Notes: generated from the letters alone by a model not told the origin. DNA of 64,000 nucleotides from UBA1351 sp964627665 (GCA_964627665.1 CAZVKG010000010.1:1-64000); one strand, 5' to 3'; counted from the first letter of the stretch, positions 1-8,766 are shown. Translations and numbers: made by a program.

Positions 1-262
1 CATGATAACGATGGCCATGTGTTAAAAGAAATTTCTTTTTTTTAATCTCAACAATAACTGTATCCCTCACATCAGGATGATATGAGTCACAGTTACCACT
101 AACATAATGGACAGGAACGTCACAAATCGCTTTTATATCCATTGCATCTGCAACGAGGTCACCTAGGTGCAAAATATGATTCAAATCGCTAATACGACCG
201 ATTAAATCGATGACATTGCCAATATGATGATGCGTATCACTAATTACCAATATTTTATACAT
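1..262 (-). CDS. YfcE/YsnB-type metallophosphoesterase (partial, C-terminus beyond window)
   Basis: I translated this directly: ATG at 262 preceded by GGAG, open for 87 codons to the window edge, so the C-terminus is missing. The calcineurin-like metallophosphoesterase motifs are visible in order: SDTH near the N-terminus, HLGDL, a GNCD motif, and THGH close to the edge. Together these form the di-metal site of small YfcE-type phosphodiesterases. It starts 12 bp after rdgB, the same order as ysnA-ysnB in Bacillus subtilis, so co-transcription with rdgB is likely. The substrate cannot be deduced; the family hydrolyses phosphodiesters on model substrates. Confidence 0.88.
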   Translation of the reverse strand, partial: MYKILVISDTHHHIGNVIDLIGRISDLNHILHLGDLVADAMDIKAICDVPVHYVSGNCDSYHPDVRDTVIVEIKKKKFLLTHGHRYH

Positions 263-274
263 TTCACAACTCCG

Positions 275-868
275 TTATACTTTAAAATACAGTTCTTTCA
301 TTTTTCGTAGGGCTTTCCCTCGATGACTCAATTTATTTTTTAATTCTGCCGGCATCTCAGCTGTCGTCACTTCATATTCGGGTACATAAAAAATAGGGTC
401 ATAACCGAATCCGTTATCTCCCTTACTTTCATAACCGATGATTCCTTCAATGGTTCCTCGAACAACATGGGTCCTACCATCCGGGAAAGCTACCGCAATT
501 GCACATACAAAACGGGCTGTTCTCTCTTCTTCCGGCACTTCTTTCATACGGTTCAAAATAATCGCATTTTTCTCCGAATAGGGTGTATCTTTTCCTAAAT
601 ATCTTGCCGAATATACACCCGGGGCTTGATCAAAAAAATCAATCTCCAGCCCCGAGTCATCAGCTAAAACGATGCTTTGACTCACTTCACAAATTTCTGT
701 TGCTTTTTTTATAGCATTCGCTTCAAACGTATCTCCGTCTTCGACAACATCTATGTCGATTCCGGCTTCTTCCATTGATTGAACACGATAGGGCAAGTCT
801 GATAATATCTCACGGACTTCCTTCATCTTACCTTCGTTTTTTGTTGCAAATATAATACATTGGTCCAT
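275..868 (-). CDS. rdgB: XTP/dITP diphosphatase (RdgB/HAM1 family)
   Basis: House-cleaning pyrophosphatase that hydrolyses non-canonical purine triphosphates (ITP, dITP, XTP) to monophosphates and pyrophosphate, keeping them out of nucleic acids in the cytoplasm. At 197 residues it has the normal family length. The family motifs are present: FATKNEGK at residues 7-14 (substrate loop), LADDSGLEID (metal-binding acidic pair), GDNGFGYDPIF and LSHRGKAL near the C-terminus. It starts only 1 nt after the crh stop and is followed by the metallophosphoesterase, so it belongs to the downstream end of the murB-rapZ-yvcK-whiA-crh transcription unit. Confidence 0.96.
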   Translation of the reverse strand: MDQCIIFATKNEGKMKEVREILSDLPYRVQSMEEAGIDIDVVEDGDTFEANAIKKATEICEVSQSIVLADDSGLEIDFFDQAPGVYSARYLGKDTPYSEKNAIILNRMKEVPEEERTARFVCAIAVAFPDGRTHVVRGTIEGIIGYESKGDNGFGYDPIFYVPEYEVTTAEMPAELKNKLSHRGKALRKMKELYFKV

Positions 869-869
869 A

Positions 870-1127
870 CTATTTACCCTCAGTTAAATATTTTTCCAAA
901 GCAACAACAGCTTCTTCTTCATCTTCCCCTTCAGCCGTAATTAGGATTGACTCTCCTTCTAACACACCTAATGACATCATTCCCATAATACTTTTCGCAT
1001 TAACTTTTTTATTTTGAACGGATACGTAAATGTTACTTTGGAACTGACTCGCTGCTTGTACAAACAGAGCAACCGGTCTCGCTTCTAAACCTGATGCAAT
1101 TTTTACTTCAATGTTCTTTTCCTTCAT
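870..1127 (-). CDS. crh: Crh-like HPr-family catabolite repression protein (His15 replaced by Glu)
   Basis: An 85-residue HPr-fold protein. HPr normally accepts phosphate from enzyme I at His15; here the active-site loop reads SGLEARP, with Glu at position 15. Ser46, the HPr kinase/phosphorylase target, is present in NAKSIMGM. Loss of His15 with retention of Ser46 is the signature of Crh, in which Bacillus has Gln15, and the place directly after whiA matches B. subtilis crh. By analogy, Ser46-phosphorylated Crh would act as a CcpA corepressor and could not take part in sugar phosphorylation. The ATG has a clear GGAGG and overlaps the end of whiA by 20 bp, suggesting coupling. A general HPr must be encoded elsewhere if the PTS is used. 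Confidence 0.88.
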   Translation of the reverse strand: MKEKNIEVKIASGLEARPVALFVQAASQFQSNIYVSVQNKKVNAKSIMGMMSLGVLEGESILITAEGEDEEEAVVALEKYLTEGK

Positions 1128-2076
1128 GATGATCCTCCCTTGCTTCTCTTAAACTTTCTGCATAATGGCTTATTTTTCTTAATCGGTGATTTACACCCGA
1201 TTTTCCTACAGACTGTGACAACATTTGGCCCAACTCTTTTAAGCTTGATTCACTATGGTCTAACCTTAGCAGAGCTAACTCTTCAAGTCCTTCTGATAAG
1301 GTATGTAAACCAACCGTTTCTTGAATATAATTAATATCTTCAATCTGCCGAACTGCAGCAGAGACCGTTTTATTTATATTTGCGGTTTCACAGTTCACAA
1401 TGCGATTAACTTTATTGCGCATCTCCTTTAAAATCCGCAAATTTTCTAACTTCATTAATGCAACATGTGCTTCAATAACATTTAAAAATTCAACAATCTG
1501 CGCGCCTTCTTTTAAGTATACAACATGATATTTTTTTCGAAGAACGATCTTAGCATCCATATCAAAATGATTCATAAGGGCTACGAGTTGTTCACTGTGT
1601 GATTCTCGCCCGTCAACAATTTCTAAATGATATGTCTTATCCGGTTCACTCATGGATCCTGCCGCTAAAAACGTACCACGAATATACGCCCTGCGACAAC
1701 AGGTTTCTGCTACAATTAATGGATCGATTCGGTAGTGAACCTCTTCGTTTTCAAGCAAGTGACACGCCTGCAAAATCTTCGTAACATCTACACGTTTCAA
1801 TACATATATATTGTAGACTCTTTTCTTTTTTAAATACTGACTCTTGCGAGTAACGACTTCAATATTAATATTAAATGTTTTCTTTAATAATGTAAAGTAC
1901 TTTCTTGCGACGGCAACATTTTCCGTATGGACCATAATCCCGTAACGATTTCGCTTTGTGTCATATTCAATCGTTCCACTCATATTAATGATTGCTGTAA
2001 TTTCTGCAATTCGGCAATGCCTTGCCGTTCCTATATGGCGAGCTGTCTCTTCTTTAATTGTTGAAGAAAAGGACAT
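1108..2076 (-). CDS. whiA: WhiA, sporulation/cell-division DNA-binding protein
   Basis: A 322-residue WhiA homologue, normal length. The family has an N-terminal domain related to LAGLIDADG homing endonucleases without nuclease activity, and a C-terminal helix-turn-helix. The C-terminal part here (NRIVNCETANINKT, then LHTLSEGLEELALLRL and VGKSGVNHRLRKI) matches the conserved HTH region. In Streptomyces WhiA activates sporulation genes; in Bacillus it affects division and chromosome segregation. It sits between yvcK (14-bp gap) and crh (20-bp overlap), the usual Firmicutes order, and is probably translated from one polycistronic mRNA. Confidence 0.95.
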   Translation of the reverse strand: MSFSSTIKEETARHIGTARHCRIAEITAIINMSGTIEYDTKRNRYGIMVHTENVAVARKYFTLLKKTFNINIEVVTRKSQYLKKKRVYNIYVLKRVDVTKILQACHLLENEEVHYRIDPLIVAETCCRRAYIRGTFLAAGSMSEPDKTYHLEIVDGRESHSEQLVALMNHFDMDAKIVLRKKYHVVYLKEGAQIVEFLNVIEAHVALMKLENLRILKEMRNKVNRIVNCETANINKTVSAAVRQIEDINYIQETVGLHTLSEGLEELALLRLDHSESSLKELGQMLSQSVGKSGVNHRLRKISHYAESLREAREDHHEGKEH

Positions 2077-2090
2077 CCAATCACCTCTTC

Positions 2091-3044
2091 CTATAATTCA
2101 ATGATAACTTCTGCTAATTTTTCTGCATCATGACGTATGTATCCATTTTCTGTACAATACCAGCTAAACTGATTTTCAATCACATTTCTATATTTGTCGA
2201 GTTCAATGTCATTAACAACTTTTATGGCATGCTCTTGTAAGTACTGTTGGCGAACGTTTTCATCAAATACAGAATCATCGGCAATGATATATTCTAAAAC
2301 GCCTTCCCCCAGATACTTTTCAATCGCTTCAACATGCATTTTTAATGTATATCCGTCTGTCTCTCCCGGCTGCGTCATAATATTCCCCACATAGACAATT
2401 GTAGCAAAGGATTGCTTAATGGCATCAACAACACCACTGACTAAGAGATTGGGAATAATACTCGTATATAAACTTCCCGGACCTAAAATAACTAAGTCCG
2501 CTTTTAAAATTGCTTCGATTGCTTTTGAATAGGGTTGCACTTGCTCGGGAACGAGTTCAACACCTAAAATCCGTTTATGGCTACTCTTATTCGTATATAC
2601 AATCTCATGTTCTCCGACAATCGTTGTTCCATCTTCGTAGGTGGCTTTTAACTGTATATCTTCCATAGAAACTGGTAATACTTGACCTTTTACTGCTAAC
2701 ACTTCATTGGCTTTTTCTACCGCTTTTTCAAAACTTCCGTAGATTGACGTTAATGCTGCCAAAAACAGATTCCCTAGATTGTGGTCTTTAAGCACGCCTT
2801 CATGAAATCGATATTGAAAAACCTCTTTCATAATTGGTTCTGTTTCCGCGAGAGCTAAAAGACAGTTCCTGATATCTCCCGGCGGCAGCATATTCATCTC
2901 TTTTCGTAAAATCCCTGAATGCCCTCCATTATCCGCAACCGTGACAATAGCAGTTAGTTCATCCGTATATTCTTTTAATCCTCGTAACATCGTTGACAGC
3001 CCTGTTCCACCACCGATACATACAACCCGTTTATTTTTATACAT
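2091..3044 (-). CDS. yvcK: YvcK/CofD-like protein (gluconeogenesis factor family)
   Basis: A 317-residue member of the CofD-like YvcK family. The phosphate-binding GGGTGLST loop lies at residues 11-18, followed by VADNGGHSG and PPGDIRNC, the conserved nucleotide-sugar-binding motifs. In Bacillus, YvcK is needed for growth and normal shape on gluconeogenic carbon sources and binds UDP-sugars. Its place between rapZ (9-bp gap) and whiA (14-bp gap) fits a role linking carbon status to envelope synthesis, also suggested by murB upstream. Sure of the family; the physiological role in this organism is inferred. Confidence 0.94.
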   Translation of the reverse strand: MYKNKRVVCIGGGTGLSTMLRGLKEYTDELTAIVTVADNGGHSGILRKEMNMLPPGDIRNCLLALAETEPIMKEVFQYRFHEGVLKDHNLGNLFLAALTSIYGSFEKAVEKANEVLAVKGQVLPVSMEDIQLKATYEDGTTIVGEHEIVYTNKSSHKRILGVELVPEQVQPYSKAIEAILKADLVILGPGSLYTSIIPNLLVSGVVDAIKQSFATIVYVGNIMTQPGETDGYTLKMHVEAIEKYLGEGVLEYIIADDSVFDENVRQQYLQEHAIKVVNDIELDKYRNVIENQFSWYCTENGYIRHDAEKLAEVIIEL

Positions 3045-3053
3045 AACATCCCC

Positions 3054-3926
3054 TTATTTCCCTAAACGCGCATCCTTTTGTATATCACGATGATATACGT
3101 TGACACTATATTCATCTGCATTTAATCGTGCTTGGAGTTCATTCGCCAACGTTACTGATCGGTGCTTGCCACCAGTACACCCAATTGCAATCACTAGCTG
3201 GTTTTTCCCCTCTTGTACATAATGGGGAAGTAGAAAAGAAACCATCTCTGTCAGTTTATTTAAAAACGTTTTCGAAGACTCCCACTTCATGACATAATCT
3301 TGAACCACTTGATCATTCCCATTTTTCGACCGAAGTTCTTCGAGATAAAAAGGGTTGGGAATAAATCGCACGTCAAATACCAAGTCAGCATCAGAGGGTA
3401 TTCCATATTTAAATCCAAAGGACAATACAGATACAATGAGATTATCATAACTTTTTTCTTCTATAAATATTTTGTAGATTTCATTTTTTAATTCCCGCGT
3501 TAACAACGATGAGGTATCGATAATAAAATCCGCCCGACGCTTTGCTTCTTTTAGCAAAATGCGTTCTTCTGCAATACCATCCTCAATTCTGCCAACACTG
3601 ACAAGAGGATGACGGCGACGCGTTTCTTTAAATCGTTTCACCAAAACATCATCCGAAGCCTCTAGAAAAACCATGTTAATTTTGTAGTCTGCAGATTTCA
3701 ACTTATCGATTTCTTCAAATAGCACTTTAAAAAAGTCTCCACCACGTATGTCTATTCCCAAGGCGACATTATTAATCCCCGAATCCGGGCTAAAACAAAT
3801 ATCCGCAAACTTTCCTATTAGTGTCGGTGGTAAATTATCTACACAAAAATATCCTAAGTCTTCAAGATTTTTTAATACGGTACTTTTTCCTGCACCGGAC
3901 ATACCTGTTATAATTGAAAATTGCAT
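3054..3926 (-). CDS. rapZ: RapZ/YvcJ nucleotide-binding protein
   Basis: A 290-residue RapZ-family protein with P-loop GMSGAGKST at residues 8-16 and the C-terminal block IGCTGGKHRSV typical of the family. RapZ binds and hydrolyses nucleotides. In enterobacteria it is an RNase E adapter controlling glmS through small RNAs, while the Bacillus homologue YvcJ hydrolyses GTP and influences competence. The enterobacterial RNA pathway should not be assumed here. It is 18 bp downstream of murB and 9 bp upstream of yvcK, in the standard Firmicutes cluster. Confidence 0.94.
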   Translation of the reverse strand: MQFSIITGMSGAGKSTVLKNLEDLGYFCVDNLPPTLIGKFADICFSPDSGINNVALGIDIRGGDFFKVLFEEIDKLKSADYKINMVFLEASDDVLVKRFKETRRRHPLVSVGRIEDGIAEERILLKEAKRRADFIIDTSSLLTRELKNEIYKIFIEEKSYDNLIVSVLSFGFKYGIPSDADLVFDVRFIPNPFYLEELRSKNGNDQVVQDYVMKWESSKTFLNKLTEMVSFLLPHYVQEGKNQLVIAIGCTGGKHRSVTLANELQARLNADEYSVNVYHRDIQKDARLGK

Positions 3927-3944
3927 CTTTTCTCCTTTGAATTA

Positions 3945-4865
3945 TCATTCACCAATAACTTTAACTTCTCTTTCTAGCTTCACTTGATACTTATCATAAA
4001 CCACTTTTTGTATATGGTCTATTAATTTAAGAACATCTGAACAGGTTGCAGCTCCGACATTAATGATAAATCCGCAATGTTTCTCGGATACCATTGCATC
4101 TCCGACGCGATACCCTGCAAGGCCCGAATCCATAATCAACTTACCTGCATAGTAACCATGGGGTCGCTTAAAAGTACTTCCCGCACTCGGGTATTCTAGC
4201 GGCTGCTTTTCTTTTCGTCGTTTATTTAATTCAAACATCACTCGGCGAATTTCTGTCTGATCGCCTTCTTGAAGTTCCATAGTCACATCTAATGCAACCA
4301 TCTGTTGGACTTGCAGCATACTGTGACGATAGGAAAAATCTAATTCATCATGGGTAAACTCATATAGATTTCCTTCCATATCAACGGCCGTTACCCGTCT
4401 TACCACTTGTTCCATTTCGCCCCCATAAGCTCCCGCATTCATAAATACGGCTCCTCCAAGGGTTCCGGGAATTCCTGAGGCAAACTCTAAACCGGTTAAG
4501 CTCGCCTTAGCCGCAGCACTGGCCACTTGGCTGAGCAAGGCTCCGGCTTGCGCTGTCATCCGATTATGATCAATGCTAATTCCATTAAATGATCGATATA
4601 ATTGGATGATGGCACCTCGAAAACCCTCATCTGTGACTAAAAGATTACTTCCATTTCCCAATATAAATAGAGGTATCTTTTCCTCTCTACAGAGTTTAAT
4701 TAAGCGACTAACCTCTTCATTGGTCTTCGGAAAAAACAGATAGTCCGCAGGTCCTCCGATTTTAAATGAAGTATATTCTTTTAAAGGTTCATCACATAAT
4801 ACCTGATCTTCAGAGATTATGTCATATACCTTACTTATAAATAGTTGATTCTTTGTTGCCGACAT
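3945..4865 (-). CDS. murB: UDP-N-acetylenolpyruvoylglucosamine reductase (MurB)
   Basis: FAD-dependent cytoplasmic enzyme reducing UDP-GlcNAc-enolpyruvate to UDP-MurNAc with NADPH, the second committed step of peptidoglycan synthesis. Visible motifs: the FAD-binding stretch FILGNGSNLL, ASGIPGTLGGAVFMNAGAYG, and YPSAGSTFKRP with the catalytic Ser region; the C-terminus carries an LEREVKVIGE tail. I chose the ATG at 4865 (306 residues) over one at 4877, because GGAG lies 6 nt before it and the upstream ATG has no good ribosome binding site. It is the first gene of the rapZ-yvcK-whiA-crh unit. Confidence 0.95.
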   Translation of the reverse strand: MSATKNQLFISKVYDIISEDQVLCDEPLKEYTSFKIGGPADYLFFPKTNEEVSRLIKLCREEKIPLFILGNGSNLLVTDEGFRGAIIQLYRSFNGISIDHNRMTAQAGALLSQVASAAAKASLTGLEFASGIPGTLGGAVFMNAGAYGGEMEQVVRRVTAVDMEGNLYEFTHDELDFSYRHSMLQVQQMVALDVTMELQEGDQTEIRRVMFELNKRRKEKQPLEYPSAGSTFKRPHGYYAGKLIMDSGLAGYRVGDAMVSEKHCGFIINVGAATCSDVLKLIDHIQKVVYDKYQVKLEREVKVIGE

Positions 4866-4952
4866 ATGCGTCTCCATTCCATTGTTGAGCTGTCATTCTA
4901 TAGCTTTTTCATTATACCATGGACAGCATAAAATAGGTACTTAAAACCGTAT

Positions 4953-4984
4953 TAAAAAAGGACCGAACAGAATCTGAACGGCCC
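4953..4984 (-). terminator. Rho-independent terminator after the parvulin gene
   Basis: In the minus direction, a GGGCCG/CGGTCC stem (one G-U pair) with an inner CAG/CTG stem is followed by a run of six T. It lies just past the parvulin stop codon and before murB. Confidence 0.8.
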
Positions 4985-4997
4985 TCAATGTTTTGAC

Positions 4998-5756
4998 TTA
5001 TTTCAACGCTTCAGGATTAACTTTTACAGGGTACTCTTTTTTCAATTCGTCCACTGCTTTAAAATATACATCCGCTTGCTTTGATTGCGCCAATTGACCA
5101 TTAATTGTTTCTTTCACTTGTTCAAGTGGCTGAACAGCTGCCGGAATAATCTCATCAACAATAATTAAATGGAATCCGAATTGTGTCTGTACAGGACCGA
5201 CCAATTCTCCGATTGTTGCATCAAATGCAGCATCTTCGAATTCTTTAACCATTTGACCACGACCAAATTCACCTAATTCACCGCCACGTTCTTTTGAAGG
5301 ACAGGTTGAATGCTCATTCGCTGCCTCTTCAAAACTTTTACCGTCTTCGATTTCTTTCTTAACTTCTAGAGCTTTTTCTTCTGAGTCAACAAGAATATGC
5401 TTAGCACTTGCTTTTTCAGTTTCCGTGTATTGGTCTCTGTTCTCATCATAATGACTGCTAATCTCATCATCTGAAACTTCGATTCCTTCAAACAACTTGT
5501 TTACTGCATATCGTTGTAATAAAGTTCGTGCTGTATCTTCTAAAATCTTTTTAAATTCTTCTTCTTGATCAAGATTGTTCTTCTTCGCGTCTAAATATAA
5601 GAGTTCACCTGCAATCATCTCATCAAGTAAACGTACTCGACCTTCTTCGCCTGCAACACTTTGTGCATGCTCTTGAGGTATATTTCTTAAGATATTAATC
5701 ATTTGCTCTTTTGTGATTTCAATATCACCAACTGTAGCTAATACAACTTTTTCCAT
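4998..5756 (-). CDS. PpiC-type parvulin peptidyl-prolyl isomerase (cytoplasmic)
   Basis: A 252-residue parvulin-family prolyl isomerase with a SurA-like N-terminal helical region (about 1-110) and a PpiC rotamase domain (about 110-205), recognised by ASAKHILVDSEEKA, the STCPSKERGGELGEFGRG stretch and GPVQTQFGFHLI. There is no signal peptide or lipobox, unlike the exported foldase PrsA, so it should act in the cytoplasm, perhaps on nascent or stressed proteins. I took the ATG at 5756 because AGGAG lies 6 nt upstream; an in-frame upstream start lacks this. It is probably monocistronic, with its own terminator, and divergent from galM. Confidence 0.88.
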   Translation of the reverse strand: MEKVVLATVGDIEITKEQMINILRNIPQEHAQSVAGEEGRVRLLDEMIAGELLYLDAKKNNLDQEEEFKKILEDTARTLLQRYAVNKLFEGIEVSDDEISSHYDENRDQYTETEKASAKHILVDSEEKALEVKKEIEDGKSFEEAANEHSTCPSKERGGELGEFGRGQMVKEFEDAAFDATIGELVGPVQTQFGFHLIIVDEIIPAAVQPLEQVKETINGQLAQSKQADVYFKAVDELKKEYPVKVNPEALK

Positions 5757-5855
5757 TTTGTCTCCTAACATAAATTTATTTTAGTTTTCACCATATAGTA
5801 TTACATATTTTGATTTTTTTCGCAACAGTCGAAAGCGAATTTGTATTTTGTCCAC

Positions 5856-5884
5856 TTGAGTCTCTATACCCCTTGGTGTATAAT
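5856..5884 (+). promoter_or_regulatory. Sigma-A-type promoter of galM
   Basis: TTGAGT at 5856-5861 and a perfect TATAAT at 5879-5884, 17 bp apart, 25 bp upstream of the galM start codon. Confidence 0.75.
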
Positions 5885-5909
5885 GAAGTCAAAAAAGGAG
5901 ATATACATT

Positions 5910-6953
5910 ATGGAAATTAGCAAAAAGCTTTTTGGCAAAACGAAAGCCGGAGACGAAGTCATCCAATACACCTTAACAAATGAATACGGCGCCAATGTAT
6001 CTATATTAAATCTTGGTGGAATTATACGAGAAATTAATGTCCCTGATCAAAACGGCACTTTAAAAAATGTCGCTGTCAGTTATGATGATGTGGAAAAATA
6101 CGAGTCTTACGGCGGATACATCGGTGCGATGATTGGACGTGTCGGTGGACGAATTTCAAATGCATCTTTTGATATCGATGGAACAAGCTATACTTTAGCT
6201 AAAAATGATGGTAACAACAATCTACATGGTGGTCATGTCGGTTTTGATAAAATCATTTGGGAAGTCAGCGAGTATTGCAGTGATGAAAAAGCGAGCTTAA
6301 CCTTACATCACATGAGTCCGGATATGACCGAAGGTTTTCCTGGAAATCTTGATTGTAACGTTACTTATAGTTTCGATAACGAGAACGCTCTATCGATTCA
6401 ATATACTTGCACAACAGATAAGAAAACCTTTGTTAATTTAACCAATCATTGTTACTTTAACTTAAGCGGCGATTATTCAACGACGATTCACGACCATGAG
6501 TTAACCATTCATGCCGATCAATATACACCAGTTAATGCGGAAACAATTGCAACAGGAATTGAACCTGTCCAAGGAACTGTGTTTGATTTTAGAGAAGGTA
6601 AAACCATTGGTAAAAATATTCATGATGACGTTACCCAGCTTCTTCTTCCCGGTGGATACGATCATGCATTTGAATTAAATCAACCCTCGTCAGCACCTCT
6701 TATGATTGTTAAAGATCCAAAAACCGGCCGAACAATGGAAATCTCAACAGACGCAGCTTGTGTCGTCTTTTATTCAGGAAATCATTTAGATGATTCTTTT
6801 ATTGCTAGTGGTGGTATTCCTCTTCAAAAACAAGCCGCTTTTTGTCTGGAGACACAATATTATCCGGATGCAATTAATGCACCTTTTGTAAAAAGTGTCT
6901 TCTTAGAACCCGAACAGGTTTATAGAACAAAAACGACCTACACATTTAAATAA
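5910..6953 (+). CDS. galM: Aldose 1-epimerase (galactose mutarotase)
   Basis: Interconverts alpha and beta anomers of galactose, glucose and related aldoses in the cytoplasm, feeding the Leloir and other sugar pathways. At 347 residues it has normal length. The signature NLTNHCYFNL carries one catalytic His, GGYDHAFEL follows, and the C-terminal FCLETQYYPDA carries the catalytic Glu. The start is the ATG at 5910, 9 nt after AAGGAG; the reading frame is open further upstream but lacks a ribosome binding site. It is a single-gene unit with its own promoter and a shared terminator facing proA. The sugar-rich surroundings suggest a general supporting role. Confidence 0.94.
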   Translation: MEISKKLFGKTKAGDEVIQYTLTNEYGANVSILNLGGIIREINVPDQNGTLKNVAVSYDDVEKYESYGGYIGAMIGRVGGRISNASFDIDGTSYTLAKNDGNNNLHGGHVGFDKIIWEVSEYCSDEKASLTLHHMSPDMTEGFPGNLDCNVTYSFDNENALSIQYTCTTDKKTFVNLTNHCYFNLSGDYSTTIHDHELTIHADQYTPVNAETIATGIEPVQGTVFDFREGKTIGKNIHDDVTQLLLPGGYDHAFELNQPSSAPLMIVKDPKTGRTMEISTDAACVVFYSGNHLDDSFIASGGIPLQKQAAFCLETQYYPDAINAPFVKSVFLEPEQVYRTKTTYTFK

Positions 6954-6977
6954 GAATGCTTTTATAGGTAGAATAAA

Positions 6978-7026
6978 AGTCAACGTTTCTCAAAATCCGT
7001 AGCAGGATATATAAGAGACGTTGACT
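6978..7026. terminator. Bidirectional terminator between galM and proA
   Basis: A 13-bp stem (AGTCAACGTTTCT at 6978-6990 with AGAGACGTTGACT at 7014-7026, one G-U) flanked by A-rich sequence on one side and T-rich on the other. It lies between the convergent galM and proA genes and can serve both. Confidence 0.8.
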
Positions 7027-7048
7027 ATTTTAAATTATATATATCTGT

Positions 7049-8329
7049 TTATATTATACGTTTGTGGGTAAATTTTTTAATCCCTTTTGCATAATCATTT
7101 GCGATTTGTCCATGACCATAGAGTTTATATTTATATATTAGCAATCCATCTAAACCAACTGGGCCTCTTGCATGAATCTTATTGGTGCTGATTCCGACTT
7201 CGGCTCCAAATCCATATCGGAATCCATCACTAAATCGCGTGGAACAATTATGGAATACATTTCCGGAATCGACTAGCATCATAAACGTTTTAGCTTTTTC
7301 ATCATTTTCCGTAACAATGGTCTCAGTATGTCCAGATCCATAGGTATTAATGTGTTCAATTGCATCTTCCATGCTATCAACAATACGAATGGAAATCTCA
7401 TAATCTAAATATTCCGTCTTCCAGTCTTCCTCGGTTGCCAACTCACAATCAATAATCATTTTTGTTTTTTCACAACCATGAATACGAACATTAAAAGGTG
7501 CATATGCTAGGGCAAGTTCCGGCAAGAATTCTTTGGCTATGCCACGATGAACCAACAAAGTCTCCATAGCATTACAAACGGCCACATATTGTGTTTTTGA
7601 ATCAACAGCAACATCAACAGCCATCTTTATATCTGCATCACGATGAATATATCCATGGCAAATACCATCAGCATGACCTAAGACCGGAATACGAGAATGT
7701 TCTATTATAAAACGTACAAATTCATTAGAGCCTCTAGGAATTATCAAGTCAATGTATTCATCCAAGTCTAGCATACTTGACACTTCTGCTCGTGATTCAA
7801 TATTATAAATCCAAGCACTTGGAATACCTGCTTCATCCGTCGCCTGAAGAATGAGTTCCGTTAATACTTTATTGGTTTGTTTTGCTTCACTTCCACCTTT
7901 TAACATAACCGCATTGCCACTTTTTAGGCAAAGGCTTGCTATTTGAACAAGCGCATCCGGTCTAGACTCAAAAATAACACCGATAACACCAATCGGACAA
8001 CTCTCTTTAATAAGTGTTAAGCCATCATCAAGCTCTGTTTCTAATAACACCTCACCGACAGGTTCATCAAGTTTAATTAGGCTTTCTATTCCTTCCACGA
8101 CTTCATCTATTTTTGCTTCATCAAATCGCAACCGCTTTAATAATGGTGCTTCTAACTGTTCAGCCGCACTTTGTTCAAGATCAAGTTGGTTGGCTGTCAC
8201 AATCATTTTCTTATTTGCAACCAACACTTCCGCAATATTTTTCAAGGCTTTATTCTTTACTTTTGTTGATGTTGCCGCAAGTTTTATAGACGCCTTTTTT
8301 GCTTTTGCAGCTGCTTCTAACATGTTCAT
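7049..8329 (-). CDS. proA: Glutamate-5-semialdehyde dehydrogenase (gamma-glutamyl phosphate reductase)
   Basis: Reduces gamma-glutamyl phosphate to glutamate-5-semialdehyde with NADPH, the second step of proline synthesis. It has 426 residues, normal for ProA. Visible are the catalytic Cys252 in AVCNAMETLL, the cofactor-binding CPIGVIGVIFESRPDA and ARGPVGLDGLLIYKY near the C-terminus. The start is supported by GGAGG 6 nt upstream. The usual partner proB (glutamate 5-kinase) is not adjacent on either side, so the pathway must be completed from another locus. The PilZ gene upstream is separated by a terminator. Confidence 0.95.
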   Translation of the reverse strand: MNMLEAAAKAKKASIKLAATSTKVKNKALKNIAEVLVANKKMIVTANQLDLEQSAAEQLEAPLLKRLRFDEAKIDEVVEGIESLIKLDEPVGEVLLETELDDGLTLIKESCPIGVIGVIFESRPDALVQIASLCLKSGNAVMLKGGSEAKQTNKVLTELILQATDEAGIPSAWIYNIESRAEVSSMLDLDEYIDLIIPRGSNEFVRFIIEHSRIPVLGHADGICHGYIHRDADIKMAVDVAVDSKTQYVAVCNAMETLLVHRGIAKEFLPELALAYAPFNVRIHGCEKTKMIIDCELATEEDWKTEYLDYEISIRIVDSMEDAIEHINTYGSGHTETIVTENDEKAKTFMMLVDSGNVFHNCSTRFSDGFRYGFGAEVGISTNKIHARGPVGLDGLLIYKYKLYGHGQIANDYAKGIKKFTHKRII

Positions 8330-8344
8330 ATCCTACCTCCCATA

Positions 8345-8381
8345 AAAAAAGTTAACAAAAAGCAGTACATCACGTACTGCT
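8345..8381 (-). terminator. Terminator after the PilZ gene
   Basis: In the minus direction, the AGCAGTAC/GTACTGCT stem with a 5-nt loop is followed by TTTTGTTAAC and a second T run, between the PilZ gene and proA. Confidence 0.8.
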
Positions 8382-8406
8382 TTATATATTTGTCATGTAC
8401 ATCTTT

Positions 8407-8766
8407 CTATACTTCTGAATTCATGTCATCAAGAATCGATTCGTATTCATCCACTTTCTTTGATAAGAACTCTGCTAGCCCAACAAATTCACATCCAAAG
8501 TGATAACCTTCTTCTAGCTTTTCTTTACGAATAATTTTAATAACGCAGTAAAAAAAGCGTACTTCATCAAATTGAATCTTGGCGTTAAAATAATAATCCA
8601 AGGGTAATTCATCTTTACATAAAAAACCAATACCACGTTTTGAGATGTCTACAACTTCAATCGATTCGTTAATGTCACTTATGATTTCATTATCCTGTCG
8701 AAATAGTTTGTCAATGTCAATAATTAGTTTAATTGGCAAACGTTTGTATTTTCTCCGCTCTTCCAT
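8407..8766 (-). CDS. PilZ-domain c-di-GMP-binding protein
   Basis: A 119-residue stand-alone PilZ protein. The two c-di-GMP-binding elements are visible: the arginine-rich RRKYKR at the N-terminus (RxxxR) and DISKRGIGF (D/N-x-S-x-x-G) about 45 residues later. PilZ proteins bind c-di-GMP and relay it to motility, envelope or transcription targets. It lies about 70 bp downstream of a protein with a degenerate GGDEF-like domain, which supports a c-di-GMP theme. No transmembrane segment is visible. The specific output is unknown. Confidence 0.85.
   Translation of the reverse strand: MEERRKYKRLPIKLIIDIDKLFRQDNEIISDINESIEVVDISKRGIGFLCKDELPLDYYFNAKIQFDEVRFFYCVIKIIRKEKLEEGYHFGCEFVGLAEFLSKKVDEYESILDDMNSEV

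Noticed and set aside
5772..5855. Catabolite-responsive element (cre) upstream of galM
   Set aside because: A weakly similar sequence around 5828-5842 misses key bases of the consensus on both halves.
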